64,000 bases of DNA from Omphiscola glabra. Its lineage: Eukaryota > Mollusca > Gastropoda > Lymnaeidae. The notes under the pieces are model-generated. The model ran no database searches, was not told the DNA's origin, and saw only the letters and a program-made list of their open reading frames with translations. Of this stretch, positions 24,190-36,193 are shown one piece after another. The DNA is taken from the NCBI GenBank assembly GCA_964017045.1, contig OZ024808.1:31464013-31528012 (forward strand), in the 5' to 3' direction. Numbering within the stretch: position 1 is the stretch's first letter; the number at the start of each line of letters is the position of its first letter. Made by a program: the position numbers and the translations under genes.

Positions 24190-24765
24190 CTGATTCGCCG
24201 CTGTTGTTGTCATGTTGTATGACTGGACGTGGTGAGTTGGTGTCATGTTGTATGATACGTGGTGAGTTGTTGTCATATGGTATGACTAGACGTGGTGAGT
24301 TGTTGTCATGTTGTATGACTGGACGTGGTGAGTTGTTGTCATGTGGTATGACTGGACGAGGTGATTTGTTATCATGTATGATTGGACGTGGTGAGCTGTT
24401 GTCGTGTTGTATGACTGGACGTGGTGAGTTGTTGTCGTGTTGTATAACTGGACTAGGTGAGTTGTGATCATGTTTTATGATTGGACGTGGTGAGCTGTTG
24501 TCATGTTGTATAACTGGACGAGGTGAGTTGTTGTCATGTGGTATGACTAGACGTGGTGAGTTGTTGTCGTGTTGTATAACTGGACAAGGTGACTTGTTGT
24601 CATGTGGTATGACTGGACGTGGTGAGTTGGTGTCATGTTGTATGACTGGACGTGGTGAGCTGTTGTCATGGTGTATGATTGGACATGGTGAGTTGTTGTC
24701 ATGTTGTATAACTGGACGAGGTGAGTTGTGATCATGTTGTATGATTGGACGAGGTGAGTTTTTGT
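24190..24765. repeat. 33-bp minisatellite, about 17 units (block A only)
   Basis: GGTGAGTTGTTGTCATGTTG then TATGACTGGACG; 33 bp keeps several frames open on both strands, giving long spurious ORFs. It lies in the GIMAP A intron. Confidence 0.93.
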
Positions 24766-25319
24766 CGTGAATGTTTAACTTAAAGGTGTGATTATTGGTT
24801 GGAGAACCTGAGGGAGTGATTTTGAGATATAAAATAATGCAGTATGAGGAATAAAGGTGAGTTGTTACACAGACCACAGACTTGAGTTTGTATCTTATTT
24901 TATTATTACGTGGTGTCAAATGGATCGACTCCACCCGCAAGTAAATAGAAATGTTGCTCTGTATTGGAAAAGATTTAAGTAGTGATTTGAGCCAGTGGAC
25001 TGGATACCAAGAGTAAAGAGGTGGAGTACATGACTTCAATGCATGTGATAGGCCATGATTTAGTTGAAGTTTTCAATACATTCTAGTGGACTGGCGAAGA
25101 ATGGGAAGAATGTGACTATAAATACGTCTTTCCACACAGTTGAATGTATTTAGAAGAAATTTGAGAATCACTGCTTACCAAAAAATAATGTACCAAATGA
25201 AAGTCATATGTTTTTTCAAGAAGACAAATTGATGGAGAAACGTTTGATAGTCAAGACAGTCATTTTAATACTAAAGTCTGAAAGGCGCATGGATGAAAAG
25301 AAAGAATTGTAAGAGGTAC

Positions 25320-25475
25320 AAAGAGTGAACACGTCAGAGCTAGACTGCTTAGAGAGTCTGACCTGACGTCAGAGCTAGACTACTGAGAGAGTCTGACCTG
25401 ACGCCAGAGCTAGACTACTTAGAGAGTCTGGCGTGACGTCAGAGCTAGACTACTTAGAGAGTCTGACCTGACGGT
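25320..25475. repeat. 35-bp minisatellite, 4 units
   Basis: GTCAGAGCTAGACTACTTAG then AGAGTCTGACCTGAC, directly 5' of the gag-like remnant. Confidence 0.9.
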
Positions 25476-25531
25476 GTACAGGCAGTGACATCAGATACAA
25501 TGATATCAAGAAGACCACGCGCAAATACAAA

Positions 25532-26135
25532 GTGAACTATTCTTGCAAGCAGTATTTAACAAGAAAATGTCCCACATACTGTGAATTATGTCACAACAGT
25601 GGCAAACAGAATCATTCTTCTACTGTATGCAGGTTTAATCCTATTAGAGTTGATACTTATCAGTCAGAAAATAAAGTTACCTCCATTGGAGAAACGTTCC
25701 TCATCGGTAATGGTTCCTTGAAAAACACACTTAGCAATGAGTGAAAATCGGCCATCACTCATGAAGGCAGGCAAATAACCAGCACAATAGACTCTGGAGC
25801 GCAGGTAAACATTCTCTACAGATTGTTTAGTCAATTTCGAAGGAGGAGACTTCCGTAGTCAACTGCAAGTCTTACTACATACAGTGGCGAACGATTGTCT
25901 GTTGTAGACAAGGCTTACTACATACAGTGGTGAACGATTGTCTGTTGTAGGCAAGGCTTGCTACATACAGTGGCGAACGATTGTCTGTTGTAGGCAAGGC
26001 TTACTACATACAGTGGTGAACGATTGTCTGTTGTGGGCAAGGCATTGGTCCGAATTCCGCCTCGTTTTCATCGCTGTCAACAAAATATATTTGTAAAAAT
26101 GAGATATGAAGATGACACACTTCCCATTCTGTGAA
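25532..26135 (+). mobile_element. LTR-retrotransposon gag zinc knuckle and aspartic protease remnant
   Basis: 25532-25744 encodes a CELCHNSGKQNHSSTVC zinc-knuckle-like motif. About 40 bp after its stop, another frame reads IDSGAQVNIL, the DSGA active-site motif of retropepsins, then LTTYSGERLSVVGKALV. Four 43-bp repeats interrupt the protease. A stop between the two motifs and the frame-changing repeat show the element is dead. It was inserted in GIMAP block A. The internal layout suggests Ty3/gypsy. Confidence 0.7.
25871..26045. repeat. 43-bp repeat within the retropepsin remnant, 4 units
   Basis: Units start at 25871, 25914, 25957 and 26000, exactly 43 bp apart; each contains CTACATACAGTGG and CGATTGTCTGTTGTAGG, itself protease-coding sequence. 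Confidence 0.92.
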
Positions 26136-26650
26136 ATATTTAGTCGGTCTAACTTCTTTCCTGTTGTAAAACCCTGGATAGTAGTTAACTTAAATAAAGG
26201 TCTGAATGAAAAATTTAAAACAGCAATGGAATATGCTCCCGAAAGACACTAGTTGTTACGCACATATGTTTAGCCCTGATTTAATTAACACCAAACCAAA
26301 TATGTAGAAATGAGCAAAGGAGAAAATATGTGTATCAACTTCAACCTCTTGAAAATGTCTAGTAATACAAAGTTGGAAATAGTAATCAACATACACTGTG
26401 AAATAATTAATAAACACACGTAATGGAAATGTGGAAATATTTATTTACACAAAAACAAAGGTAAATATCTCTGACTAAGTCTCGCTCTTGTCTGTATCAA
26501 TCACAAATAAACGTCTGATTTCTAGTGGGCGAACATAACATCTAGAATTTTAACCATATCGTGAAACGCACGTTGGACCTGTGGGTGAACAGTCTTTCAC
26601 AACAAGGGATATGACAAATCTGAATGTTAATAAATAAGCTACATGACGAA

Positions 26651-26724
26651 GACGTGGCACGTGCTCATAATCAAGCACGTGGGAGAAATTGTAGTGAATT
26701 GCACGGATTAGTTGGTGACGTCAC
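26651..26724 (+). promoter_or_regulatory. Conserved E-box/CRE-like module upstream of GIMAP copy A
   Basis: GACGTGGCACGTG (26651-26663), a second CACGTG (26676-26681) and TGACGTCA (26716-26723), 204 bp before the ATG. The first and last are kept at the same spacing in copy B. They look like bHLH and CREB/ATF-type sites. Because a splice acceptor lies between them and the ATG, they mark either an intronic enhancer or an alternative promoter. Confidence 0.4.
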
Positions 26725-26926
26725 AAACAAGAAGAGCAACCATAGAAACTAGCAGCATGCGGGTTCTAACATCCCCCCCCCCCTTTTTATACCAATATTT
26801 TTGTCTTTGATATTTGTATTTATTAATTTAATTTAGTTTTTTGTTTCTCTGCCATTCACTTTAAAAATGAAATCCAACAAATATTCATTAAATGATCATA
26901 TTTTTTTGCTTTAATTCCAGAGTACA

Positions 26927-27616
26927 ATGACAGCAAATCCAGGGACAATTACCATCGCCCTTTTGGGGAAAACTGGCCATGGGAAAAGTGCAACTGGAAA
27001 TACAATTCTGAAAAAGACTTATTTTAAAGAGTCATCACATATGACTTTCAGCTCCAGACTTGTTAAAGATGGCGAAAATAAAATTGATGGCTATGACGTA
27101 ACTGTTTACGACATTCCTGGTTCATACGACACGGGCGTAAGTGAGGCATCTGTGAAAAAGAAGGCCGTTGAACATTGTAACACACTGATGGGTGCTTGTC
27201 CAAAGAGTGGACTGAATGCATTTATTTTAGTTGTCAATCCCATCGCTACTTTAGGCATAGAGGAAATATCAACTGTTAAAATATATGAAACAATATTCGG
27301 GGCTAACTTCCTTAAAACCCATGGAATTCTCGTCTTCACTCATGGCGAGAACTTTGATCCAGAAGAAAAGTTTAAGAAGTTGTGTGAAGAGCAGAGGGGC
27401 GAAATGAAAATATTGATTGACAAATTTAAAGATAACATTGTTCTGGTTTCAAATAAAGGAGCATTTGATGGGGTCAGAGGTCAGAATGGCAATGAAATTT
27501 TAGAATTGTGTATTAAAAAACATGAGAATGTCTTTCCATACACAATGGCTGATTACGATAAATATGCTGAAGATCGCAGGAAGCTTTCATGTGACTCATA
27601 TTGCATAACTTTGTAA
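26927..27616 (+). CDS. GIMAP-like (AIG1-type) GTPase, copy A
   Basis: 229 residues in one coding exon. AIG1/IAN domain: G1 GKTGHGKS (14-21), G3 DIPG (62-65; DTPG is usual), the family's conserved box around residues 99-125, G4 THGE (138-141; copy B has TKGD) and the G5-region motif SNKGAFD. No membrane segment or coiled coil is evident; length is that of a bare AIG1 domain. GIMAPs bind GTP and act in immune-cell survival in vertebrates; in snails they are expanded and linked to defence (family knowledge). An acceptor (TTTAATTCCAG/AGTACAATG) six bases before the ATG shows a spliced 5' UTR, and a conserved microexon lies 3.2 kb upstream. The altered G3 and G4 motifs could weaken nucleotide binding. 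It lies in block A of the segmental duplication. Confidence 0.85.
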   Translation: MTANPGTITIALLGKTGHGKSATGNTILKKTYFKESSHMTFSSRLVKDGENKIDGYDVTVYDIPGSYDTGVSEASVKKKAVEHCNTLMGACPKSGLNAFILVVNPIATLGIEEISTVKIYETIFGANFLKTHGILVFTHGENFDPEEKFKKLCEEQRGEMKILIDKFKDNIVLVSNKGAFDGVRGQNGNEILELCIKKHENVFPYTMADYDKYAEDRRKLSCDSYCITL

Positions 27617-27904
27617 ATCCTTCATGAGTTAAAAAACTCATTTATTGTTATTACAATCTCACAAATAATACATACTTATACAAACAAAATATTAAACATT
27701 TATTAATTAAAAATTAAAAGACATTTTTCACCCGATACTAGCGGTTAATGTTAGTAAGTTAGATCATTTTAATATTTCGAAATATCTCATCATGAGTTCA
27801 TTTCTCCTGAAAAAAACCTGTTAACTTTGAATGGAAGGGAGAAAACACTGAAAACTGGCAGCTGGGCCCTGCAATGTCCCGTGACAGCTCTGCATACCCA
27901 GCAT

Positions 27905-29250
27905 TTTGGGGGGGGGGGGGGGTGGCGGGGCATTTAGTCTCTGGGGGAGCAATGTATTATAATGGGCGTGGCATTTAGTCTCTGAGGTAGAAAACTTATG
28001 TTAGGGGGCGAGTCATTTAGACTCTGTGGAAGGAAAACTTATCATACGAGATGGGGCATTTAGTATATGGCGTAAAAACCTATTATAGGGGGGTTGCATT
28101 TAAAGTCTGAGACAGAACACTTATTATAAGGGGCGGGGCATTTAGACTCTGATGGAGCAAACATATTATAATGATCGGGGCATTTAGTCTATCTTGGAGG
28201 AAACGTATTAACCAGGGCGGGGCATTAAGTGTATGAGGTATAAAATTATTTTAGGGAGCGGTTCATTTAGCATCTGATGGACAAAACGTATTATGGGGGT
28301 GTGGCATTTAGTAACTGAGGGAGAAAACGTATATGGGGGTGTGGCATTTAGTAACTGAGGGAGAAAACGTATTATGGGGTGTGGTATTTAGTAACTGAGG
28401 GAGAAAACGTATATGGTGGTGTGGCATTTAGTAACTGAGGGAGAAAACATATTATGGGGGTGTGGCATTTAGTAACTGTGGGAGAAAACGTGTTATGGGG
28501 GTGTGGCATTTAGTAACTGAGGGAGAAAACATATTATGTGGGTGTGGCATTTAGTAACTGAGGGAGAAAACATGTTATGGGGATGTGGCATTTAGTAACT
28601 GAGGGAGAAAACGTATTATGGGGGTGTGGCATTTAGTAACTGAGGGAAAACACATATTACAAGGGCGGGGCATTTAGTCTGTGACCGAGAATTATATTAT
28701 AAAGGGCAGCGCATTTTAGTCTATGAGGGACAAAACTTATTAAAATGGGCGGGACATATAGTCTCTGTAAGAGAAACGTATTACAGATGCGGGGCATTTA
28801 GACTCGTGGGAGAAAACGTATTACAGAGATATGGGAATTTAGTCTCTGAAGGAAAAATCATCTTATGGGAATTGGGCATTTAATCTCCTAGGGAGAAACG
28901 TATTACAAGGTGTAGCATTTAGTCTTTGTAGTTGAAAACGTATTATAGTGGGAGGGGTATTTAGTCTCTGAGGGACAAACGTATTATATGGGATTGGCAT
29001 TTATTATCTCAGTGACAAAGGTATTACAGGGCGTTGCATATAGTCTCTGAGCCAGAAAACATATTACAGGGCGTTGCATTTAGTCTCTGAGCCAGAAAAT
29101 GCATTATAATGGACGGGGCATTTAGTCTCTGAGGTAGAAAAAGTATTATATTGGGTGGAGCATCTAGTCTCTGATGGATAAAACGTATAATAAGGTGCGT
29201 GACGTTTAGTCTTTGAGTGAGAAAACGTTTTATAGGTGTGTGTGTCATTT
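27905..29250. repeat. About 41-bp minisatellite, about 32 units (block A)
   Basis: GTGGCATTTAGTAACTGAGG then GAGAAAACGTATTATGGGG. The centre (28300-28650) is homogeneous and both flanks are diverged. Block B has only two units (54670-54740). It begins after a 15-G run. Confidence 0.93.
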
Positions 29251-29469
29251 ACTAATACAACATCTGGTCGACCTTGTTTTAATTTTATTTTTTGAAAAAG
29301 TTCATAAGTCCATAGCATAGTTGTTTTTACTGGATAATCTCTTATTAAATCACTCCAAATGTTTTTTTCAACTTTCACAAAGTAGGTCTCCCTCACGACC
29401 ACTTGTGTATGAATAAGAATAATACTCACTTTTGAATTTTTGTTGAGAAACCTGTTTCCTGAAATATAA

Positions 29470-29707
29470 ACTGCAGCCTCAGCTACGTCTTGTCAGTTAA
29501 CACGATGCAGCCTCAGCTACGTCTCGTCAGCTACCACGATGCAGCCTCAGCTACGTCTCGTCAGCTAACACGATGCAGCCTCAGCTACATCTTGTCAGCT
29601 AACACGATGCAGCCTCAGCTACGTCTTGTCAGCTAACACGATGCAGCCTCCGCTACGCATCGTCAGCTAGCACGATGCAGCCTCAGCTACGTCTCGTCAG
29701 CTAAGAC
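29470..29707. repeat. 34-bp minisatellite, 7 units (block A)
   Basis: GCAGCCTCAGCTACGTCTCG then TCAGCTAACACGAT. Block B has two units (54998-55066). Confidence 0.93.
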
Positions 29708-30026
29708 ATGTACGTGTTTAAGATGCTTGATTTTCAATACTTTATTTTGTCGCTTTCACTAAATTCTGTTTTTTACTATGTATTTTGATTATTTTCTAAT
29801 TTAGCAAATTATGAATGTTTACTGAATTTAGACGTAAGTTTTTAGAAATTATAAACTAAAATCAAATATATATACTAATGATGTCTTTAAATTTATAAAT
29901 AGAACACCGAGTCACTGTCAAATTTCGTTTTAAATAAAACCTGATACGATGTGGTTCTATTTCTTTTAGTGACTGATTTTAATAACGACATCCACAATAA
30001 TAAATACGTTTCACAAAAATATGATT
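29708..30026. other. No recognised feature
   Basis: AT-rich sequence beyond the end of block A. Confidence 0.5.
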
Positions 30027-30075
30027 ACACTTGGAACCTAACCCTAACCCTAACCCTAACCCTAACACTTGGAAC
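30027..30075. repeat. Short interstitial telomeric repeat with flanking direct repeats
   Basis: About four and a half CCCTAA units (30038-30066, metazoan telomere motif) flanked on both sides by ACACTTGGAAC (30027-30037 and 30065-30075). Confidence 0.9.
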
Positions 30076-30809
30076 TATATAACACGAATTTTAATTACTA
30101 TTAAACTTCTATTATTAAATTTAAATTTATTTACTCTAATCAACAAAATGTTGATATTGTTTCAACGGAATCTGTTCATTCTGCCATTATTCATATCCTT
30201 ATATAATCAAAACTCTGATTGGCCATTTGTCCCAAGTCCCAACACTCTGTATATTTTACAAGAAATAGGATCTATACGACTTGTTTCCCATTAGTAATCA
30301 CATATTCATATCTTTGACATTTTCCACCCCCATACCCCCGACCTTTCATTTAAATAACATCCAAGTCAAATAATTATGAACATAGCAAATTATACATCTT
30401 AATTAACATCATAAGAATTTTTTTTAAAATATATTAATTACATCATTATCCAAAAGTAATAAATTTCACAATACTGACCATACTGAAAAATGTCTATATA
30501 TGTAACTGATAAATCAAAAATATGTATACTATGTTATTTTAAAAAAATGTTATGTCTATACTCAAAATATTATAACATATATATCATTTGTATCGCAAAA
30601 CATCATTGTGTCTTAGAATTATATTTCTAAATTGTCTTAGTATAATTTCAAACAAGATTGTTGATAACCTTGTAAATTACAATATTATAATCTTATACAA
30701 ATTGTTCAATCTTAATTGTGTCTACAAAAACAATCCTCTGTTTTGTTTTTGCAGTGTAATATACTTTTTATTTTTTAAAATTTGACGTGTCAAGCTAAAG
30801 TCTGAACTT
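30076..30809. other. No recognised feature
   Basis: Very AT-rich; may include the decayed 3' end of the adjoining retroelement. Confidence 0.5.
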
Positions 30810-32430
30810 TTTGTTATTAATCATTCTTGATCCAATGTCTGGAAAGTGGTTATCCACTCCCTTGGTTGACATAATCTCAAATTTATCATCTTGCAACATT
30901 AAAGCAAATTTAATAATCCTAGCATTCATTGATTTTTTAAAATTGAAATTTAGTAGTTTTTTTAATATCAACCAATACAGTGAATGTTTTACCCAATAGA
31001 TATTTTTGTAGTCGAATTATAGCTAAGCATTTTAATTCTATAATGGCATATTTTCTTTTAGCAACTGTCAATTTTCTGCCAAGGTATAATAAAGGTATAT
31101 TAATATTACTGTACGACTGCAGTAATTATGCCCCTATGATTTCTCTAGAAGCATCTGTTGCTACAAATAATATTTTATTATATGTGATTGGCTTTCAGAT
31201 TGGATCTGTATAAATTGTAATTGTATTTGTTGTAAGGATGTATCACATTCTTGCTTCCATTTCACTTTATTCTTTTGGTCAGTTATTGTCAATTTAGCTA
31301 GACGATGTCAAATCTGAGCAAAGTTTAGTATGAACTGTCTATCGAAATTGCACACTCCTATCAATGTTCTCACTTAACAACAAGAACACAGCATAATATT
31401 TTCTTAGCAAGTTAGTCAGTAGGTTTAATTTCTTTCTTTCTTATAGTTTAATCTAAAAATCGAATCTTATTTGTGAGGTGATATATTGAGACCATTATCA
31501 TTGAATAATGAAACATAATATTCTAGGATTGTTAGATGTGTTGTCTATAGGGAACACACATATGTCATCAACATGGTGTCTAATATATTTGGTATCTTGT
31601 TTAGATAAGTTGATATTCTCTATGATGTCTTTCTTGTCTCTACCTAGCAGATACATTTTGAATTCTTTGTTTCTTATGTAGTCGTGATGTTTGCAATTAT
31701 ATTTATTACATTGTCATATTTCAAAGTTGATGTTTATTTACCTTCTATAGCCTCTATATAATGGTTTGTAGATGACTAGGTGGTTCATCAAATTTTCTTA
31801 TTAAATCAATGTGAAATGACTTTTTTCTTCTTTGATACTTCTTATGTAATCTATATTACTATATTTCTCTATCACTGTGTAAGGACCTTGCCATGCCTAT
31901 TCGTATACTTCTTTCTGTGGTAGAAAAACAATTTCTTTGTCTTGAGGTTCTAGTTCCCTAGTATATCTGTTTCTGTTGAAGATCTCTACATTTACTTTTT
32001 TTTAAATTGTGTAAAGTTTTCTTAGCATATTGCACATCATACATAATTTCTTCTCTTGTCTTAGTTACACGATCATATGGAGAAATATGTTTTTCTTTAT
32101 TCAATTCCAATTCCTTATGTATTGTTTCTAATAGGCTTTTAGGATTTGTTCCAAAGACACGTTCAAATGTTGAAAACCCCGTTGTTTCATGTGGTATTTC
32201 TCTGTAGGCAAAAAGTACTAGTGGTAAAAGACTGTCCCCATCTGCTTGTCAACCATTGACAACTTTCTTGAACATCATCTTAATTGATTGATTAGCTCTT
32301 TCTACTGTACCATTTACTTCTGGTCTGTATCTTGCTGCAAAGTTATGTGTTATAATCAGCTTATTTGTGAAAGCTACAGTAATTTGTAATCTAAATTGAG
32401 TTCCATTATCTGACACATTTGTGTCAGGAA
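30810..32430 (-). mobile_element. Decayed Ty3/gypsy pol with integrase 5' of reverse transcriptase
   Basis: Read on the minus strand: integrase core and tail from about 32430 to 31850 (SDNGTQF; YRPEVNGTVERANQSIK; a WQGPYTVIEKY GPY/F-type motif), then an RT fragment near 31610-31560 (HHVDDICVF, the YxDD box) and the RT thumb/RNase H region 31400-30820 (VCNFDRQFILNFAQI; ATDASRE; YLGRKLTVAKRKYA). Many stops and frameshifts. The order integrase then RT is reversed relative to ordinary Ty3/gypsy and matches the Gmr1-type arrangement. Upstream is cut off by the GATCC-rich array. Confidence 0.75.
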
Positions 32431-32840
32431 ATCCAGTGGGATTCCGATACCGAAAGGTGTCCGCTCCCGATTGTATCCCAATCCCGTTAAGATTCCTAAT
32501 CCTCTAGTATCTTGATCCCGTTAGGATCCCGTTTCGTGGTGGGATTCCGATTATTCTGGATCCCGATTCCAGTGGGATTCCAATCCCGCTGTTTTTACGA
32601 TCCCTGTGGTATCTCAATGCATTGGGATCATGATACCGGTTGTATCCTGAGACCGGTTGGATCCTGAAACCAGTGGATTTCCAATTCCGGTAGGTTTAAG
32701 TTTTTTTTTATAGGATTTCGATCCCAGTGGGATCCCGTTCGCGTTAGAATGCCGACCCCGATAGGATTCTGTTATCGGATGGGATCGCGTTACCGGTGGA
32801 TACAATTTACTGCTGGATCGCGTTAACGTTACAATCAACT
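32431..32840. repeat. Degenerate GGATCCCG-type array
   Basis: About 22 loosely spaced units of 14-24 bp related to TGGGATTCCGATCCCG, partly palindromic. GC-richer than the flanks and abutting the retroelement break. Confidence 0.75.
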
Positions 32841-33540
32841 TCTATAACCATTTATTTATCCCCGTAAAACTATACGGACATTTCTGTAACATTCTAGATT
32901 AAATTTAATATCCTCTTCGAAACATGTAGGCAATAATTTTGTAATTAATTATTTTGCGAACACGAAAAATTATACAACTAAATGCACTGCTATAACTATA
33001 ATACATTTAAGATGAAGGTGGGGCCCCATAATTGTACCGAATGAGTTTTGCCCTGAGATTGGGGGCCCTAGAAAATTCATTTAGATAACTTTTGGAGTTA
33101 AAATTTAAAATTTGTTCAATTCAAATCTATTTAATAATGCCATAGAAATAGCTTTCTAAACTTATCGAACTTTATGGCAATTATTGATTGCATATTCTTA
33201 GTTTTAAATCCACCGATATTTCAATACGGACAATGAAGTGTATTGTTACTACGCTAGGGCTATATCAATCAATTCACATAGAACTTACAGTGTTCTCTAA
33301 GCCTATTGATATTTATATTGCTTACATAAGGAAAAATAAAATACCCCCCCCCCCCCAGCCACAGCAGAATGTATATTATGAGTTCAGTACCATTCGTTAT
33401 ATGAATATGGGTAATCAAGTGTATGTGTACTGAGTTTGGTCAAGATCCATCTTTACATGTAGGAGTTTATGCCTACTGATATTAATATGGCATTGAGAGA
33501 AAAGGGAAATATTCAAAGCGATTGATCTACACATGCAATA
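32841..33540. other. No gene recognised; transposon-like scraps
   Basis: Holds GGGGCCC-type boxes (33020, 33061), a poly-C run (33343-33356), and at 33541-33590 a fragment of the long-unit repeat of lectin gene 1. Confidence 0.5.
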
Positions 33541-33954
33541 GCTATGTTTGAAATTATATTTATATAGCTCATATTAGAAGAAACGAAGTAAGTGTGTGTG
33601 TGTGGGGGGGGGGGGGGAGTATAACGTTACTTCCATTTTGCCCGATACAGCACAAGATACGCCTCAGAATGAATTTGATAAATAATTAACCATCTTAGGT
33701 ACAAATATATCGGGGGTAGACATAGGGTGAGTGGATGACTATATCTTTAATCCAATTATATTATAGTTTTAAAAAATGGATGATATATTCTCATTTTACA
33801 AATGAACATTTTTATTTATGCTTACAAATTTAGAAAATCAATGCCGTTAAGAAAACTTAAATACATTTACATAATTATATCCATGAATATCAAAACCCAA
33901 TCATTTTACACAAGTGAAAATTTAATTGTCAAAATAGAGATGGGTTAAGATTTT

Positions 33955-34348
<394 letters not shown>

Positions 34349-34479
34349 AAGTGTGTGTTAGCAACCATATTTTACCGATGAAGGGAAATAATTTTTATTA
34401 AGTTATTTAATTTCTCTAAAACGCTTAATTTCGACAACCATCGTTATCTGGATTATTTTTGTGTGTGCTGAATAAGACC

Positions 34480-35240
34480 ATGTGATCCAATCTTTGATAT
34501 ATTATAAAAGATACATACGAGACAAGCCATGGCTCATTATTTGGAAAATAATATCATCCAGTTATGATGCAATAACTGTTGACTTTTGGATACCACACAA
34601 ATTACCACCCGTAATTCTTAGTACCAGTTTTTATACTTTTTTTGTGACTTTCCTGATTTATCAAAAAACAAGACATTGCTATGTTATAAGATGCATGACA
34701 GACATCGGTATTCTCATTAGAGCATTGATAGACATTCTTGACTGTTATCGAAGTCGCCTTGGAGACCGATTTAGAGAACACCTCTATAATATAAATAAAC
34801 AGGCTCTCTGTCCGGTCTCCAAACATTTCAATAGCACCAACCATGATGGCATTTTGGACATCGCAGTTCCTGGTATACTGTATACTAGTAACACAACGGA
34901 TAGGATCCATATGGAGAATAAATTAATATCAAGATTTGGCACGTTAACTCCATACGGGATAAGCCAAATCAACAATTTTACGTAACTGCGATGTCTTTTT
35001 TTTCTTTTTTCCTGATTGGGCTTTTAAATTTTACCTCAAGTCACTTCCTTTTAATTCTTCTTTTTTCTTTACCTTGTTTCTGTCTGGTTTTCTATTTTTT
35101 AGGTAGGATTTATCTCTCTCTATATATATTATGTAAATTTGATTAATACTTATTTGTATGTCTTGTACTGATGAAGGCAAGTATCGAAACGTTTAATTAT
35201 TTGTAATGTAAAATTATTATTAAAGCTCAATATATATTGT
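34480..35240 (+). mobile_element. Penelope-like element remnant (GIY-YIG endonuclease end)
   Basis: The ORF 34482-34985 ends with RLGDRFREHLYNI, PVSKHFNSTNHDG, and ENKLISRFGTLTPYGI, matching the C-terminal GIY-YIG nuclease of Penelope-like elements. The GIY/YIG start itself is not intact. The 3' tail has GATGAAGGCAAGTATCGAAA, a stretch I associate with such element ends. 5' truncated. Confidence 0.65.
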
Positions 35241-35424
35241 TATATCGACACAGATTGTTCGTGTCTATTGAATCTATTGACTGTTATCGGGTCGTTTCTA
35301 AAATTCATTGAATACTTCTAAGTGTTGTCATCCTTTAATGGTTAGGTAATAGTAAATGTAGTGTTGTAAATCGTTACTAGTAAATCTCTTTGAAAAAAAG
35401 TTCAAAGGTCACTCGTCTTTTCGA

Positions 35425-35705
35425 TGTATTTTGTATTACGATGTATTTTGTATTACGATGTATTTTGTATTACGATATATTTTTATTACGATGTATTTTG
35501 TATTACGATGTATTTTGTTTTACGATGTATTTTGTATTACGATGTATTTTGTATTACGATTTATTTTGTATTACGATATATTTTTTATTACGATGTATTT
35601 TGTATTACGATGTATTTTGTATTACGATGTATTTTGTATTACGATGTATTTTGTATTACGATGTATTTTGTATTACGATGTATTTTGTATTACGATGTAT
35701 TTAAT
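35425..35705. repeat. 17-bp minisatellite, about 17 units (block B only)
   Basis: GTATTTTGTATTACGAT; occupies the position where block A has only TATACGATGAAC-like sequence. All three frames open, hence spurious ORFs. Confidence 0.95.
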
Positions 35706-36166
35706 CGGCTGTTATTTCAGGTCGCAACACCAATTATATTTGTAAAATTTCTTTTAATAATTTGAAATTTAAAAAAATAATTATTTTAAGATTCTCAGGA
35801 CCCCTTATCCTTGTATCCCAAATCCAGCAGTGTTACTTCCCACAATCTCTCCATGTCCAAGTAGTTACAGTTAGTCCTGGTTTACATTAACATGCAACAC
35901 TGCACGCTACACGCTTCAAAGTTGTATCCCTTTAAATGTAGGACACTATGTTTACGAACACAATTAATGTGTACCGGGAACTCCTACATCTGTATTTTAT
36001 ACTTTAAATAGATATCTAAATAAACCAGTCAGACCAAAAAAAAAAACCAGATTCACATACACAAAAGTTACGGGGCCCACTGCTTACACATAATCACAGA
36101 GGAAGATTCCAGATCTTCTTTACTATCGGTATTATTATTGCCGTAACATTTTTTTTAAATTTACAG

Positions 36167-36193
36167 AGGCAAGAGTTCAGACGTGAAATAAAG
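36167..36193 (+). other. Candidate 5' UTR microexon of GIMAP copy B
   Basis: 27 nt between acceptor AATTTACAG and donor GTAAGAG, containing CAGACGTGAAATAA as in copy A. Splicing to 53583 would need a 17.4-kb intron, about 80 percent of it 35-bp satellite. Confidence 0.42.

Larger units (their letters stand above)
22895..29707 (+). repeat. Segmental duplication, block A (GIMAP copy A)
   Basis: Matches block B piecewise: AAAGGTCACTC at 22920 and 35407, the microexon, a GGGTCTTACAAAATCAGAC stretch (24080 and 36771), the 26295-26900 promoter side and 52945-53580, the GIMAP exon, and the TGGTCGACC-containing 3' flank (29262 and 54745) ending in the GCAGCCTCAGCTACG array. Insertions unique to A: the 33-bp array, the gag/protease remnant and about 32 units of the 41-bp array. 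Confidence 0.8.

Noticed and set aside
24176..25039. 287-residue minus-strand ORF with SPRPVIQHDNN-type repeats
   Set aside because: It is a stop-free frame of the 33-bp array, with the opposite strand also open; no splice or start context.
35390..35765. Membrane-protein-like ORFs rich in Tyr, Phe and Cys
   Set aside because: Three overlapping frames of the 17-bp array.
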